From contig CAWGFO010000002.1 in assembly GCA_963821925.1 (NCBI GenBank), positions 186,001-250,000 on the forward strand: 64,000 nt of DNA, in the 5' to 3' direction. The position numbers were made by a program, and so were the translations under genes. Every line of letters starts with the position of its first letter. The first letter of the stretch is position 1. The DNA is from JAOUEA01 sp963821925. GTDB taxonomy: Bacteria; Actinomycetota; UBA4738; HRBIN12. The notes below the pieces were generated by a model. The model saw only the letters and a list, made by a program, of their open reading frames with translations. It ran no database searches and was not told the DNA's origin. Shown here one piece after another: positions 48,643 to 56,143 of the stretch.

Positions 48643-49344
48643 ATGTGGGTGTTCCCGCTGGTCGCGGCGGTCGTGGCGTTCGTCTTCGCCGGGCTCCTGG
48701 GCCGTCAGTTCGCGTCGCGCCGCCACGGCTATCAGCTGGTATGGGCGATCGCGCTCGTGATGTACGGGGCGGCGTCGCTCGCCGTGGTGGCCGGCGCGCT
48801 GAACGGCTGGAGCGAGCTCGGGTTCGAGATCTACTGGGCGTTCGGTGCCGTCCTGAACGTGCCGTTCCTGGCGGTCGGCGAGCTGCAGCTCCTGATCCGG
48901 AACCGTGCGGTCCACGTCGCCCTCTACCTCGTGCTGGTCTTCATCACCGCCTACACCTTCTCGGTGCTGCGCGGCGCGACCTTGGACCCCGTGGTGCTCG
49001 CCGAGCGGCTCCCGTCGGGCAAGCACGTCTTCGGTGACGGCTCGGCGGCGCACCGGCTCCCGCAGCTGATCTCGATCCCCTCGTACCTGATCCTGGTCGG
49101 CGGGGCCTGCTGGTCCGCCTGGCGGATGCGCGGCCGGCCCGAGCTGCGCGACCGCTTCTACGGCACGCTCCTGATCGCGGGCGGCGCGACGCTGATCGCC
49201 GGGTTCGGTTCGGCGTTCGCCGCGCTCGGCAACCTCCCGGGCTTCTCGATCGCGCTCCTGGCCGGGATCTCGGTCATGTTCCTGGGGTTCCTCCGCGCGT
49301 CCCGCCCGTTGCCCGTGCCCGTGCCGGCGGTCACGCCCGCCTGA
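48643..49344 (+). CDS. Polytopic membrane protein, unknown function
   Basis: A 233-residue protein that is almost entirely hydrophobic, with about seven membrane segments (for example VFPLVAAVVAFVFAGLLG, LVWAIALVMYGAASLAVVAG, VALYLVLVFITAYTFSVL, GTLLIAGGATLIAGFGSAFA, ALLAGISVMFLGFL). No transporter or enzyme motif is seen. Charged residues lie in short loops (SRRHGYQL, RGRPELRDRF). TATGCT seven bases before the ATG at 48643 predicts a leaderless message; an upstream in-frame ATG at 48631 overlaps that hexamer and is less likely. It is convergent with the anti-sigma gene. Confidence 0.75.
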   Translation: MWVFPLVAAVVAFVFAGLLGRQFASRRHGYQLVWAIALVMYGAASLAVVAGALNGWSELGFEIYWAFGAVLNVPFLAVGELQLLIRNRAVHVALYLVLVFITAYTFSVLRGATLDPVVLAERLPSGKHVFGDGSAAHRLPQLISIPSYLILVGGACWSAWRMRGRPELRDRFYGTLLIAGGATLIAGFGSAFAALGNLPGFSIALLAGISVMFLGFLRASRPLPVPVPAVTPA

Positions 49345-49364
49345 GGGCGGGCTCGCCGCGGGCA

Positions 49365-50057
49365 CTATGCCGCGGCGCTCCAGACGACCTCGCCGGGCGC
49401 CGACGGCGTGGAGCCGGCCGGCTCAACCGTCACGAGGAGATCCGTGAACGCGCTCGGATCGAACGGCACGACGAGGAAGACGACGCCGTCCTCGTAGGGA
49501 AGCTCACCACCGTACGTGGTGCCCGTGTTCGACACGAGCCACACCCGGTAGACGGAGCCCGAGGGCGGCGCCTGGACGCCCGTGCCGTAGAGGTAGAACT
49601 CTTCGGATCCGGGGGCGGAGATCTCCGTCGCGGGGCCGACCGGCACGAGGTCCGCTTCGGGTTGGCGGGCCAGATCGAGCGCGGCCGCCATGTCGTCGGC
49701 GCGCGCCTGTCGGTCGCCGGCCCGCACGAACTGCGTGAGGCTGGTGCCGGCCAGCCCGGCCACGAGCGCCACGCTCGCGGCCACGGCCACCAGCTGGCCG
49801 GTCCGACGCCGGCGGGGCATGGGTCCGAGCTCGCGGTGGAGCCGGGGCAGGAGGGTCTCGGGCGGCGCGAGCGGCGGCGTGTCGAGCGCGAGGTCGGCCG
49901 AGAGGGACTGGAAGTCGGTGAGGGTGTCGCGGCACCGGCCGCACGCCGGCACGTGATCGGAGAGCAGCCGGTCGGCCTCCGTGGCGTCCTCGCCCGAGAG
50001 CGAGCGCAGCACGTAGCCGGCCAGCAGCTCCTCGATCTGCTCGTGGTCCTCGATCAC
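49365..50057 (-). CDS. Anti-sigma factor (zinc-binding ZAS domain, RskA-like)
   Basis: A 230-residue single-span membrane protein that would hold the adjacent ECF sigma factor inactive. The cytoplasmic N-terminus carries the zinc-anti-sigma pattern HVPACGRCRDTL (H-x3-C-x2-C) within LLAGYVLRSLSGEDATEADR. Then comes a membrane segment (LVAVAASVALVAGLAGTSL, about 88-106) and an extracytoplasmic RskA-like domain, with the terminal beta-rich VYRVWLVSNTGTTYGG and VTVEPAGSTPSAPGEVVW. It overlaps the sigma gene by four bases, so the two are made together. The signal it senses is unknown. Confidence 0.9.
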   Translation of the reverse strand: MIEDHEQIEELLAGYVLRSLSGEDATEADRLLSDHVPACGRCRDTLTDFQSLSADLALDTPPLAPPETLLPRLHRELGPMPRRRRTGQLVAVAASVALVAGLAGTSLTQFVRAGDRQARADDMAAALDLARQPEADLVPVGPATEISAPGSEEFYLYGTGVQAPPSGSVYRVWLVSNTGTTYGGELPYEDGVVFLVVPFDPSAFTDLLVTVEPAGSTPSAPGEVVWSAAA

Positions 50058-50626
50058 ACGCCGTCCTCCTGGTCCAAGGCCCTGCGGAGCTTCCGCATCG
50101 CCGCGAGGGTCCTGGTCTTCACGGTGCCGATCGGGATCTGGAGCTCGTCCGCGATCGCCACCTGCGTCTTGCCGTCGAAGTACGCCATCTCGAGCACCTG
50201 TCGTTGTTCAGGGGGGAGCGTCGTGAGCGCCTGGCGGACCTCTCGACGGCGGATCGCCACCCAGGCCTCGTCCACGACGCCCTCCGCTACATCTTCGTCG
50301 GCGACCGGCTCGAGGTTCGAGGCGCGTTCCTGTCGTTTCCGCAGGCGCTCCTCGCGACGCACGGTATCGACCGCCCGGTGGTGCACGAGCGAAAGGAAGA
50401 ACGTTCGGAAGGCGCCGCGGGCGGGGTCGTAGGCCTCCGGAGCCCGCCAGAGCGCCATGTAGGCGTCATGGACGACGTCCTGCGCCAGGATCTGCTGGCC
50501 GGTCAGGCGGTAGGCGAGCCCGTATGCCGCCTTCGCGTAGCGTCGATACAGCTCGTCGAACGCCTCCCGATCGCCCGTCGTGAGGCGTCGGTGGAGTTCC
50601 AGGTCCTCACGGTCGCCGTCGCGCAC
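50054..50626 (-). CDS. ECF-family RNA polymerase sigma factor
   Basis: A 190-residue extracytoplasmic-function sigma factor. Region 2 reads FDELYRRYAKAAYGLAYRLT with AQDVVHDAYMALWRAPEAYD, which binds the -10 element; region 4 is LTTLPPEQRQVLEMAYFDGK, VAIADELQIPIGTVKTRTLA. It resembles the SigK/SigL type that pairs with RskA-like anti-sigma proteins, as here. Start is GTG at 50626. No sigma-specific promoter pair could be identified in the window, so its regulon is unknown. Confidence 0.92.
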   Translation of the reverse strand: MRDGDREDLELHRRLTTGDREAFDELYRRYAKAAYGLAYRLTGQQILAQDVVHDAYMALWRAPEAYDPARGAFRTFFLSLVHHRAVDTVRREERLRKRQERASNLEPVADEDVAEGVVDEAWVAIRRREVRQALTTLPPEQRQVLEMAYFDGKTQVAIADELQIPIGTVKTRTLAAMRKLRRALDQEDGV

Positions 50627-50678
50627 GCCCCATGTTGTAGCAGAGCGCGCGAGGCGCTCCGCCGGAGAGGTCGCCCGC

Positions 50679-50684
50679 TAGGAT
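50679..50684 (+). promoter_or_regulatory. -10 element that decides the glutaredoxin start
   Basis: TAGGAT, then seven bases, then GTG 50692. The ATG at 50683 lies inside the hexamer, so a transcript starting at 50692 could not use it. Confidence 0.5.
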
Positions 50685-50691
50685 GCCTCCC

Positions 50692-50931
50692 GTGCACGTG
50701 GTCCTGTACTCGCGTCCCGGCTGCCATCTGTGCGACGAGGCCCGCGCGGTCCTGGAGGCCGAGCGCGCGCGGACGCCGTTCGACCTCGAGGAACTCGATA
50801 TCGAGAGCGACGACGAGCTCGTCAAGGAGTACGGGATCCGCATCCCCGTGGTCGCGATCGACGGGGTCGAACGGTTCGAGATCTCGGTCGACCCCGGTGA
50901 GCTCGCGCGGCTCGTGGGCGGGAGCTTGTGA
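50692..50931 (+). CDS. Glutaredoxin-like protein (thiol redox)
   Basis: A 79-residue thioredoxin-fold protein: VLYSRPGCHLCDEARAVLEA has the CxxC redox pair, then LEELDIESDDELVKEYGIRI, the cis-proline VVAIDG segment and the terminal helix. This matches the small glutaredoxin family (DUF836) often found beside rex in actinobacteria. It would reduce disulfides, perhaps using mycothiol. GTG at 50692 is preferred over ATG 50683 because it lies seven bases after TAGGAT. Thirty-nine bases separate it from rex. Confidence 0.9.
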   Translation: MHVVLYSRPGCHLCDEARAVLEAERARTPFDLEELDIESDDELVKEYGIRIPVVAIDGVERFEISVDPGELARLVGGSL

Positions 50932-50933
50932 AC

Positions 50934-50963
50934 TTGAGAACGCGTCGCTCGGCGCGCTAGGCT
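50934..50963 (+). promoter_or_regulatory. rex promoter, with a Rex-like half-site at the -35
   Basis: TTGAGA (50934-50939), 18-bp spacer, TAGGCT (50958-50963), then seven bases and the rex ATG. Immediately upstream, TTGTGAAC (50926-50933) is half of the Rex operator TGTGAAC-n3-TTCACA; the second half is absent or degenerate. Confidence 0.5.
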
Positions 50964-50970
50964 GGCGCCG

Positions 50971-51684
50971 ATGGCCGGGGGCAACAGGACGCACGCACCA
51001 CGGGACCGTTCGATCCCCGAGGCGACGGTCGGGCGCCTGCCCGTGTACCTGCGAGCCCTCGTCGATCTCGCCGGCTCGGGCACCACCACGGTGTCGTCCG
51101 AGGCCCTGGCCGAAGCCGCCGGCGTCAACTCCGCGAAGGTGCGCAAGGACCTCTCCCACCTCGGCTCCTACGGGACGCGCGGGGTCGGGTACGACGTCGC
51201 GTACCTGATCCATCAGATCCGGCGCGAGCTCGGCCTCACCCAGCACTGGTCGATCGTGATCGTGGGCATCGGCAACCTCGGACAGGCCCTGGCGAACTAC
51301 CGCGGGTTCGCGGAGCGAGGGTTCGACGTGGCCGCGCTCGTCGACGCCGATCCGGACAAGGTCGGCGCCACGGTCGACGGCCACGTCGTGCGTTCGCTCG
51401 AGGATCTGCCCTTCCTCGTGGCCGAGCACGACATCGCGATCGGCGTGATCGCCACCCCCGCCTCGGCGGTGCAGGACGTGGCCGACCGGATGGTGGCCGC
51501 CGGCATCCGCTCGATCCTGAACTTCGCCCCGGCGATGATCTCGGTGCCGCCCGGGGTGTCGGTCCGCAAGGTCGATCTCGCCGTGGAGCTGCAGATCCTC
51601 GCGTTCTACGAGCAGCGGAAGGCGACCCTGGCCGAGGTCAAGCGTCGCGGCAAGGCCGTCGCGGACGTGCCGGCCCGGCGCTGA
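50971..51684 (+). CDS. rex: Rex, redox-sensing transcriptional repressor
   Basis: Represses respiration and fermentation genes when the NADH/NAD ratio is low, and leaves DNA when NADH binds. It is 237 residues long. The N-terminal winged helix reads TVGRLPVYLRALVDLA with SSEALAEAAGVNSAKVRKDL and GSYGTRGVGYDV; the Rossmann part is WSIVIVGIGNLGQALANYRG and the helix that swaps between subunits lies at the C-terminus. ATG at 50971. Likely targets are the respiratory genes downstream, although a full Rex box was not found in their promoters. Confidence 0.95.
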   Translation: MAGGNRTHAPRDRSIPEATVGRLPVYLRALVDLAGSGTTTVSSEALAEAAGVNSAKVRKDLSHLGSYGTRGVGYDVAYLIHQIRRELGLTQHWSIVIVGIGNLGQALANYRGFAERGFDVAALVDADPDKVGATVDGHVVRSLEDLPFLVAEHDIAIGVIATPASAVQDVADRMVAAGIRSILNFAPAMISVPPGVSVRKVDLAVELQILAFYEQRKATLAEVKRRGKAVADVPARR

Positions 51685-51692
51685 CACGGCGA

Positions 51693-51714
51693 ACGGGCGG
51701 GTCGCCCCGCCCGT
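51693..51714. terminator. Bidirectional hairpin terminator
   Basis: Nine-bp perfect stem ACGGGCGGG with a TCGC loop, between the rex stop (51684) and the stop of the minus-strand small gene (51741). Outer bases CACGG/CCGTG extend it. Confidence 0.8.
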
Positions 51715-51740
51715 CCCGTGGAACCTGATGGCCGCGAAGG

Positions 51741-51851
51741 CTACTTCGCGATCGTGATCCAGAGCAGCGCGAGCACGGCGAGGATCAACACGCCGAGCAG
51801 GATGAACTGCACGCTGCCCTGGTCCAGGAGGGGAACCTCGGCACCGATCAT
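51741..51851 (-). CDS. Small membrane protein of the bc-complex operon
   Basis: Thirty-six residues: MIGAEVPLLDQGS, then one membrane span (VQFILLGVLILAVLALLWIT). A strong AAGGAGGGAG ribosome site precedes the ATG. It is the last gene of the eight-gene cytochrome operon, 14 bases after the 247-residue membrane protein. Respiratory complexes often have such single-span subunits, so it may be an accessory subunit, but no family is recognised. Confidence 0.6.
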   Translation of the reverse strand: MIGAEVPLLDQGSVQFILLGVLILAVLALLWITIAK

Positions 51852-51865
51852 CGCTCCCTCCTTCC

Positions 51866-52609
51866 CTAGGCCGGGCCGTACCAGGCGGGCGCGGTCCCGC
51901 CGGTCAGGACGTCCTTGCGCTTCTTCTCCGCTCGATCCAGGAACGGCAGGACGAGCAGGAACACGATGATCGAGCCCGCGAGGAACATATACGAGTAGCG
52001 CGGCACGCTCCCCGAATCGAGCTTCATCGAGACGGTCCACTGGGGGCCGCCTCCGGCGTAGTGCGCCCGCGCCACGGCGAGCTGTGTGCCGTCGGCGGCT
52101 TCGGTGAGCTTCACGTCGTCCACGAGGAACGCGGTCGGCTGGATCGCGTGGGGGTCCTCGGGAGCGAGCTCGAGCTGCGCGTTCAGCTGCTCGGCCAGGA
52201 ACACCTGCGCTTGGCCCTCGATCGCGGTCTTGTCGCCTTCAGCCTCGGCGGTCGGCTCGGACCACGGGTCGTTCGGGTAGGCCCCGAACTCGTCGTACGT
52301 CTCGGAGGCGGCGGAGTTCGTGGCCTCGAGCACGACCCATGCGGGCTCCGATCCTTTCGGTCCCAGGTTCGTCGGGGTCTCGATGCCTTGCGACCAGAAG
52401 CCGAACAGCCACAGGGACGACTGCAGGACCATCCATCCGGAGAAGCAGACCATCAGCACGAGGAAGCCCATCCAGCGGCCGAGGACCGCGGTCAGGAGCA
52501 GGTAGACGCTGCCCACGAACAGGATCAGGCCCATCACGGTCACGCCGACGCCCTTGGCGATCGTGCCGCAGTCGACGGCGAACCCGAGACAGCTCTTGGC
52601 GGCTTCCAT
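51866..52609 (-). CDS. Membrane protein of the bc-complex operon, unknown
   Basis: A 247-residue membrane protein with two N-terminal segments (VTVMGLILFVGSVYLLLTAV, GFLVLMVCFSGWMVLQSSLW) and one near the C-terminus (YMFLAGSIIVFLLVLPFL). The outer loop (about 70-205) is acidic and includes EAEGDKTAIEGQAQVFLAEQ. No heme or metal motif is seen. It directly abuts the cytochrome c gene (no gap) and is probably an accessory subunit or assembly factor for the complex. I do not recognise it. Confidence 0.65.
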   Translation of the reverse strand: MEAAKSCLGFAVDCGTIAKGVGVTVMGLILFVGSVYLLLTAVLGRWMGFLVLMVCFSGWMVLQSSLWLFGFWSQGIETPTNLGPKGSEPAWVVLEATNSAASETYDEFGAYPNDPWSEPTAEAEGDKTAIEGQAQVFLAEQLNAQLELAPEDPHAIQPTAFLVDDVKLTEAADGTQLAVARAHYAGGGPQWTVSMKLDSGSVPRYSYMFLAGSIIVFLLVLPFLDRAEKKRKDVLTGGTAPAWYGPA

Positions 52610-53326
52610 CTAGGGCTGCTCCAGGATGGTGCCGGCGTCCTGCGCCTTCTGCGTGGCGCGGTCGACGGCGTCGGAGTTCAAGCAGACGTTGTCCTTGAAC
52701 GGCACGTTCTTCGAGCTCATGTCGACGAGGTAGTTCACGATGTCGTTGATCTGCTGGTCGTCGAGCGCCCCCTGGTAGCGGATGCTCCACGACGGCATGT
52801 AGCCACGGCCTTCGTAGAGCACCTGGTAGATGTCGTCGAGCGAGGCGATCGCGTTGTGCGCGGGGTTCCCGAGGTTCCCCGCGCAGATGTTCGTGAGGTC
52901 CGGCGGATAGGCGTAGCCTTCGCCCGCCTGGATCACGCCGCCGCGCAGTTCGGGCCCATGGCAGCGGATGCAGCCGACGCCGAGCTGGTTCTCCTCGGAG
53001 AACAGCAGCATCGAGCGCGCCCCCCGGTCGATCGCGGCGACCTTGAGCTCCTCCTCCTGCTTCAGGTTCGTGGAGGGCTCGCGCAGCCACGTGAAGGGGA
53101 TCCAGATCGCGAAGAACGCGACCAGGACGACGCCCCATCCCATGAGCTTCTGGAGCAGCGGGGTCTCGAGGGCAGCATCGGATGGCCCCGGACGCATCCC
53201 GCGCGGGATGTCCTTGGCCTGCTCCTTCGACCGTCCGCGCAGGTACAGCGCGAGCCCGGCAGTGAGCACCAACACCCCGCCCAGGACGAGGAGGAGGATG
53301 CCTCCGGTGTTCGTGGCTGCCAGCAT
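52610..53326 (-). CDS. Membrane-bound monoheme cytochrome c
   Basis: A 238-residue cytochrome c with two N-terminal membrane segments (ILLLVLGGVLVLTAGLALYL, GWGVVLVAFFAIWIPFTW). The heme-binding motif CIRCH starts at C119, the sixth ligand is probably M177 in GRGYMPSW, and the C-terminal helix is DDQQINDIVNYLVDMSS. In this operon it would take electrons from the Rieske protein and pass them on, the role of cytochrome c1 or diheme QcrC in other actinobacteria, but with only one heme. Heme attachment would depend on the ccdA-resB-ccsB genes next door. Confidence 0.9.
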   Translation of the reverse strand: MLAATNTGGILLLVLGGVLVLTAGLALYLRGRSKEQAKDIPRGMRPGPSDAALETPLLQKLMGWGVVLVAFFAIWIPFTWLREPSTNLKQEEELKVAAIDRGARSMLLFSEENQLGVGCIRCHGPELRGGVIQAGEGYAYPPDLTNICAGNLGNPAHNAIASLDDIYQVLYEGRGYMPSWSIRYQGALDDQQINDIVNYLVDMSSKNVPFKDNVCLNSDAVDRATQKAQDAGTILEQP

Positions 53327-53344
53327 GCGGTCCGCTCTTCCTCC

Positions 53345-54064
53345 TTAGCCCGCCGCCACGCAGAACGCGCCCTGCGGGGGCTGGTCGGTCGTGTCCGTTC
53401 CGCGCGGCGGCCCCGATACGATCGTGGACGTGTCCACGAAGACGTTCCCGCTGTCGTCGATCGTGATCTTGAACCGGTCGAGGCCCTTGGGGGCGGGTCC
53501 CAGGCGATACTCGCCGGCCTCGTTGTACTTCGAGCCGTGGCAGGGACATTCGAACCACTTCGACGACGCGCAGAAGGGAACGCGGCACCCGAGGTGTACG
53601 CATCGCTGATAGAGCGGCATGATGCCCTGGGCCGCCACGCCCTCGGCGGCGTAGTCGACGTCGCCGGTGGCCGTCCCGTCGTAGGGGACGAGGTAGAAGC
53701 GACCGGCGCCGTTGTAGACGGGCCCGCCCGTGTCGGCGATCTCGGCCAGGATGTCGTCGATGTTGCCGGCCGCGATCACCGAGCCGAAGCCACCTTTCAG
53801 GTTCGGCCACAGGAACGCGATCGTCGCCCCGCCGAACTCGGCGGCGAACACCGCGAACGACACGATCAACGACGCGCGGAAGAAGTCGCGTCGCGAGACC
53901 GCCTTCACGGGCTTGCTCGGGGTGATCTCGGTGCCCGCGGCTTGGGCCTGCGCCGCCTTGTTGGCCCGCAGGAACGACAGGCCGAAGACGATCGCGAAGA
54001 CGTTCAGCGCGAGCAGCACGACCAGTGCCGCCCAGAGTCCGGTGGAGAGCGCGAGCGTACTCAC
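53345..54064 (-). CDS. qcrA: Rieske iron-sulfur protein
   Basis: A 239-residue Rieske protein of the cytochrome bc/b6f family. The [2Fe-2S] ligands are in CVHLGC (C155, H157, C160) and CPCHGS (C173-H176 region), with a third cysteine C165 that can form a disulfide. The N-terminus has a membrane segment (WAALVVLLALNVFAIVFG) and a second with a twin-arginine motif SRRDFFRASL, as in exported Rieske proteins. GTG at 54064 overlaps the cytochrome b C-terminal gene (GTGA). It oxidises the quinol and passes electrons to the cytochrome c. Confidence 0.93.
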   Translation of the reverse strand: MSTLALSTGLWAALVVLLALNVFAIVFGLSFLRANKAAQAQAAGTEITPSKPVKAVSRRDFFRASLIVSFAVFAAEFGGATIAFLWPNLKGGFGSVIAAGNIDDILAEIADTGGPVYNGAGRFYLVPYDGTATGDVDYAAEGVAAQGIMPLYQRCVHLGCRVPFCASSKWFECPCHGSKYNEAGEYRLGPAPKGLDRFKITIDDSGNVFVDTSTIVSGPPRGTDTTDQPPQGAFCVAAG

Positions 54065-54912
54065 AGTTCGAAGAACACCCCCTGTGCCCACGGCCAGGTC
54101 CAGTTGTACCCGGGGCCGCGGAAGAACGAGCCGATGATCGTCAGGGTCGCGCCGAACATGAACAGGATCGTGAACAGGGTGAGCGCGATCCTGCGGTCGC
54201 CGGGCCTGGTGCTCGGGTTGCGATCGACGTACGGGATCGCGGCGAGCCCGATCAGGATGAAGGTCGGGATCGTGATGCCGGCCACCATCGGGTGGAAGTA
54301 GCGGAGGAGTTCCTGCAGACCCAGGAAGTACCACGGCGCCTTCGACGGGTTCGGCGTGAGGTTCGCGTTCGCCAGCTCGCGGAGCGGCGCGTTGATGAAC
54401 GTCGAGAAGATCGTCATCGCCGCGAGGAGGATGAACATCGCCACCATCTCCTCGATCAGCAGGTGCGGCCACGTGTTCACCCGGTCGCCCTGCTCCCGCT
54501 CGACGCGCTGGATCCCCTCCGGCGGCACGAGCGCCAGGAGGCGGTGCTTGTCGGGCGCGCCCTTCTTGGGCGTGGGGAGGTTGCCGGTCGGCAGCGGCGC
54601 CTCGCGTGCGGGCACGGTGACCGACGACGCGGCCACGGCGACGGCGCCCGCAGGTGCTCCGGCTGCGGCTGCGGCCGGCGCGGGAGCGGCGGCGGGCGCA
54701 GCGGCTGCGGCGGGTGCCTCGGCTGCGGCCGGCGCGGTCGTTCCGGCGGCGGCGTGCTTGGCCGCCTCCTCCGGGTTGGCGGCGCGGAACGCGCGCACGG
54801 CGGCCGAGCGCGCGCGACCCTCCGCCACACGGCGGTCGGTGCCCTTGGCGAGCTCTGCCTCGAGCGTGGAGTCGAAGACTCCCTGATCGAGCGGCGTGTC
54901 TTCCTTGGCCAT
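54061..54912 (-). CDS. Cytochrome b C-terminal (subunit IV-like) protein
   Basis: A 283-residue protein matching the second half of cytochrome b (petD/subunit IV). The core begins near residue 145 with membrane segments, the quinol-site motif APWYFLGLQELLRYFHP (192-208), then three more segments (ITIPTFILIGLAAIP; ALTLFTILFMFGATLTIIGS). The first 120 residues are unusual: an acidic start, then an alanine/proline-rich linker (about 55-98, AAAPAPAA and similar). The protein overlaps the Rieske gene and follows the N-terminal cytochrome b gene after 21 bases. The extension could link the subunit to another protein. Confidence 0.9.
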   Translation of the reverse strand: MAKEDTPLDQGVFDSTLEAELAKGTDRRVAEGRARSAAVRAFRAANPEEAAKHAAAGTTAPAAAEAPAAAAAPAAAPAPAAAAAGAPAGAVAVAASSVTVPAREAPLPTGNLPTPKKGAPDKHRLLALVPPEGIQRVEREQGDRVNTWPHLLIEEMVAMFILLAAMTIFSTFINAPLRELANANLTPNPSKAPWYFLGLQELLRYFHPMVAGITIPTFILIGLAAIPYVDRNPSTRPGDRRIALTLFTILFMFGATLTIIGSFFRGPGYNWTWPWAQGVFFEL

Positions 54913-54933
54913 GTTCTCTTCTTCCCCCGGCGC

Positions 54934-55704
54934 CTAGAGCGGTCCCGAGATGCCGCCGTCCTTGCGGATCCGCCAGAAGTGGACCGCCAGGAAGAGCACC
55001 AGCACGAACGGGAGCGCGAGCACGTGGAGCACGTACCAGCGGAGCAGCGTTTCCGGACCGACGACGGCACCACCCAGGAGCAGGAAGTTCGCCTGCTTCG
55101 CGATGAAGGGGGCGTAGCCGCCGAGCGACGTCCCGACCGTGACCGCCCAGATCGCCAGCTGGTCCCAGGGGAGGAGGTAGCCGGTGAACGAGAGGCCCAG
55201 GGTCAGGAACAGCAGGATCACGCCCACGACCCAGTTGAACTCCCGCGGGGGCTTGTAGGCGCCGGTGTAGAAGACCCGCGCCATGTGCAGCGTCACCGAG
55301 AAGACCATGAGGTGCGCGCCCCAGCGATGGAGGTTGCGGACGAGGTCACCGAAGAACACCGTCGTGCGGATGTTCTGCATGTCCGTGAAGGCCTGTGCGC
55401 CGCCGACGTCGGCCATCGGCCGGTAGAAGAACATCAGGAAGATGCCGGTGATCGTCAGGAGGATGAACAGGAAGAACGAGAGCCCGCCGAGGCAGAAGGT
55501 GTAGGTCAGCTTCAGCCCGTGGCGCTTCACCTTCACCGGGTGGAGGTGGTACAGCACGTTGTTCATCGTCGCGAGCGCGCGGTCGCGCGACGTGTCCTTG
55601 TAGCCCTTGCGGAAGACGGAGCCCGGCCGGAAGATCGACTTCCAGACCTCGGTATCGCGGATCCGATCACCGAGCTCGCTCGGTGACGGCGGCTTCAGCT
55701 TCAC
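54934..55704 (-). CDS. qcrB: Cytochrome b N-terminal (b6-like) protein
   Basis: A 256-residue di-heme cytochrome b. Heme histidines are H126/H140 (NLHRWGAHLMVFSVTLH) and H227/H242 (VLHVLALPFVLVLFLAVH). The second pair is 14 residues apart, as in cytochrome b6, instead of 13. C71 in FCLGG is at the place of the b6 cysteine that covalently binds the extra heme c_i. The Q-site region is GYLLPWDQLAIWAVTV. GTG at 55704 starts the basic MKLKPPSP N-terminus. This split, b6-type form differs from the fused QcrB of well-studied actinobacteria. Confidence 0.93.
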   Translation of the reverse strand: MKLKPPSPSELGDRIRDTEVWKSIFRPGSVFRKGYKDTSRDRALATMNNVLYHLHPVKVKRHGLKLTYTFCLGGLSFFLFILLTITGIFLMFFYRPMADVGGAQAFTDMQNIRTTVFFGDLVRNLHRWGAHLMVFSVTLHMARVFYTGAYKPPREFNWVVGVILLFLTLGLSFTGYLLPWDQLAIWAVTVGTSLGGYAPFIAKQANFLLLGGAVVGPETLLRWYVLHVLALPFVLVLFLAVHFWRIRKDGGISGPL

Positions 55705-55734
55705 CCGGCTACCCCTCTCTCCCCATATCGAGCG

Positions 55735-56133
55735 CTACTCCGCCGCCGCCTGGGACACGGGGACCTCGGCCATCGCGCGCTTCTTGCCGCCTGAGCCCTC
55801 CGGCAGTCGCGCATAGTACAGGGTGTCGGTGGGGCACCGGTCGACGCAGACCGAACAGCGGGTGCAGGCGTTGTCGTCGACCACGAAGATCGCGGTCGCG
55901 TTGCCCACCTCGTCGCCCACGGCCAGCTGCTCCGTACCCTGCACGATCTCGGTCGACATCATGTAGATGCAGTTCCACGGACACACGTCTTCGCAGGCGC
56001 GGCAGAGGATGCAGTTGTCGGGGTCGAGCATCAGGTGCTTCGGCGACTTCACGCCCTGAGCGAGCCAGGCCGCGTCGACCGCCTCCACGACGTAGTCGTC
56101 GTGGATGTCGACCTCCGTCTTCGTGAAGGGCAT
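55735..56133 (-). CDS. Two-[4Fe-4S] ferredoxin-like protein
   Basis: A 132-residue protein with two complete CxxCxxCxxxCP clusters: C41, C44, C47, C51 (CILCRACEDVCP) and C90, C93, C96, C100 (CTRCSVCVDRCP). The 40-residue N-terminal extension and the 38-residue link between the clusters are longer than in free ferredoxins. It may be a peripheral subunit that carries electrons to or from the cytochrome complex. It lies 30 bases upstream of the cytochrome b gene and 10 bases after the small membrane protein. No membrane segment. Confidence 0.9.
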   Translation of the reverse strand: MPFTKTEVDIHDDYVVEAVDAAWLAQGVKSPKHLMLDPDNCILCRACEDVCPWNCIYMMSTEIVQGTEQLAVGDEVGNATAIFVVDDNACTRCSVCVDRCPTDTLYYARLPEGSGGKKRAMAEVPVSQAAAE

Positions 56134-56143
56134 CGCGCGTCTC

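Noticed and set aside
50683..50691. ATG at 50683 as the glutaredoxin start
   Set aside because: It lies inside the -10 hexamer, so a transcript could not include it; GTG 50692 is seven bases downstream and starts the conserved fold.
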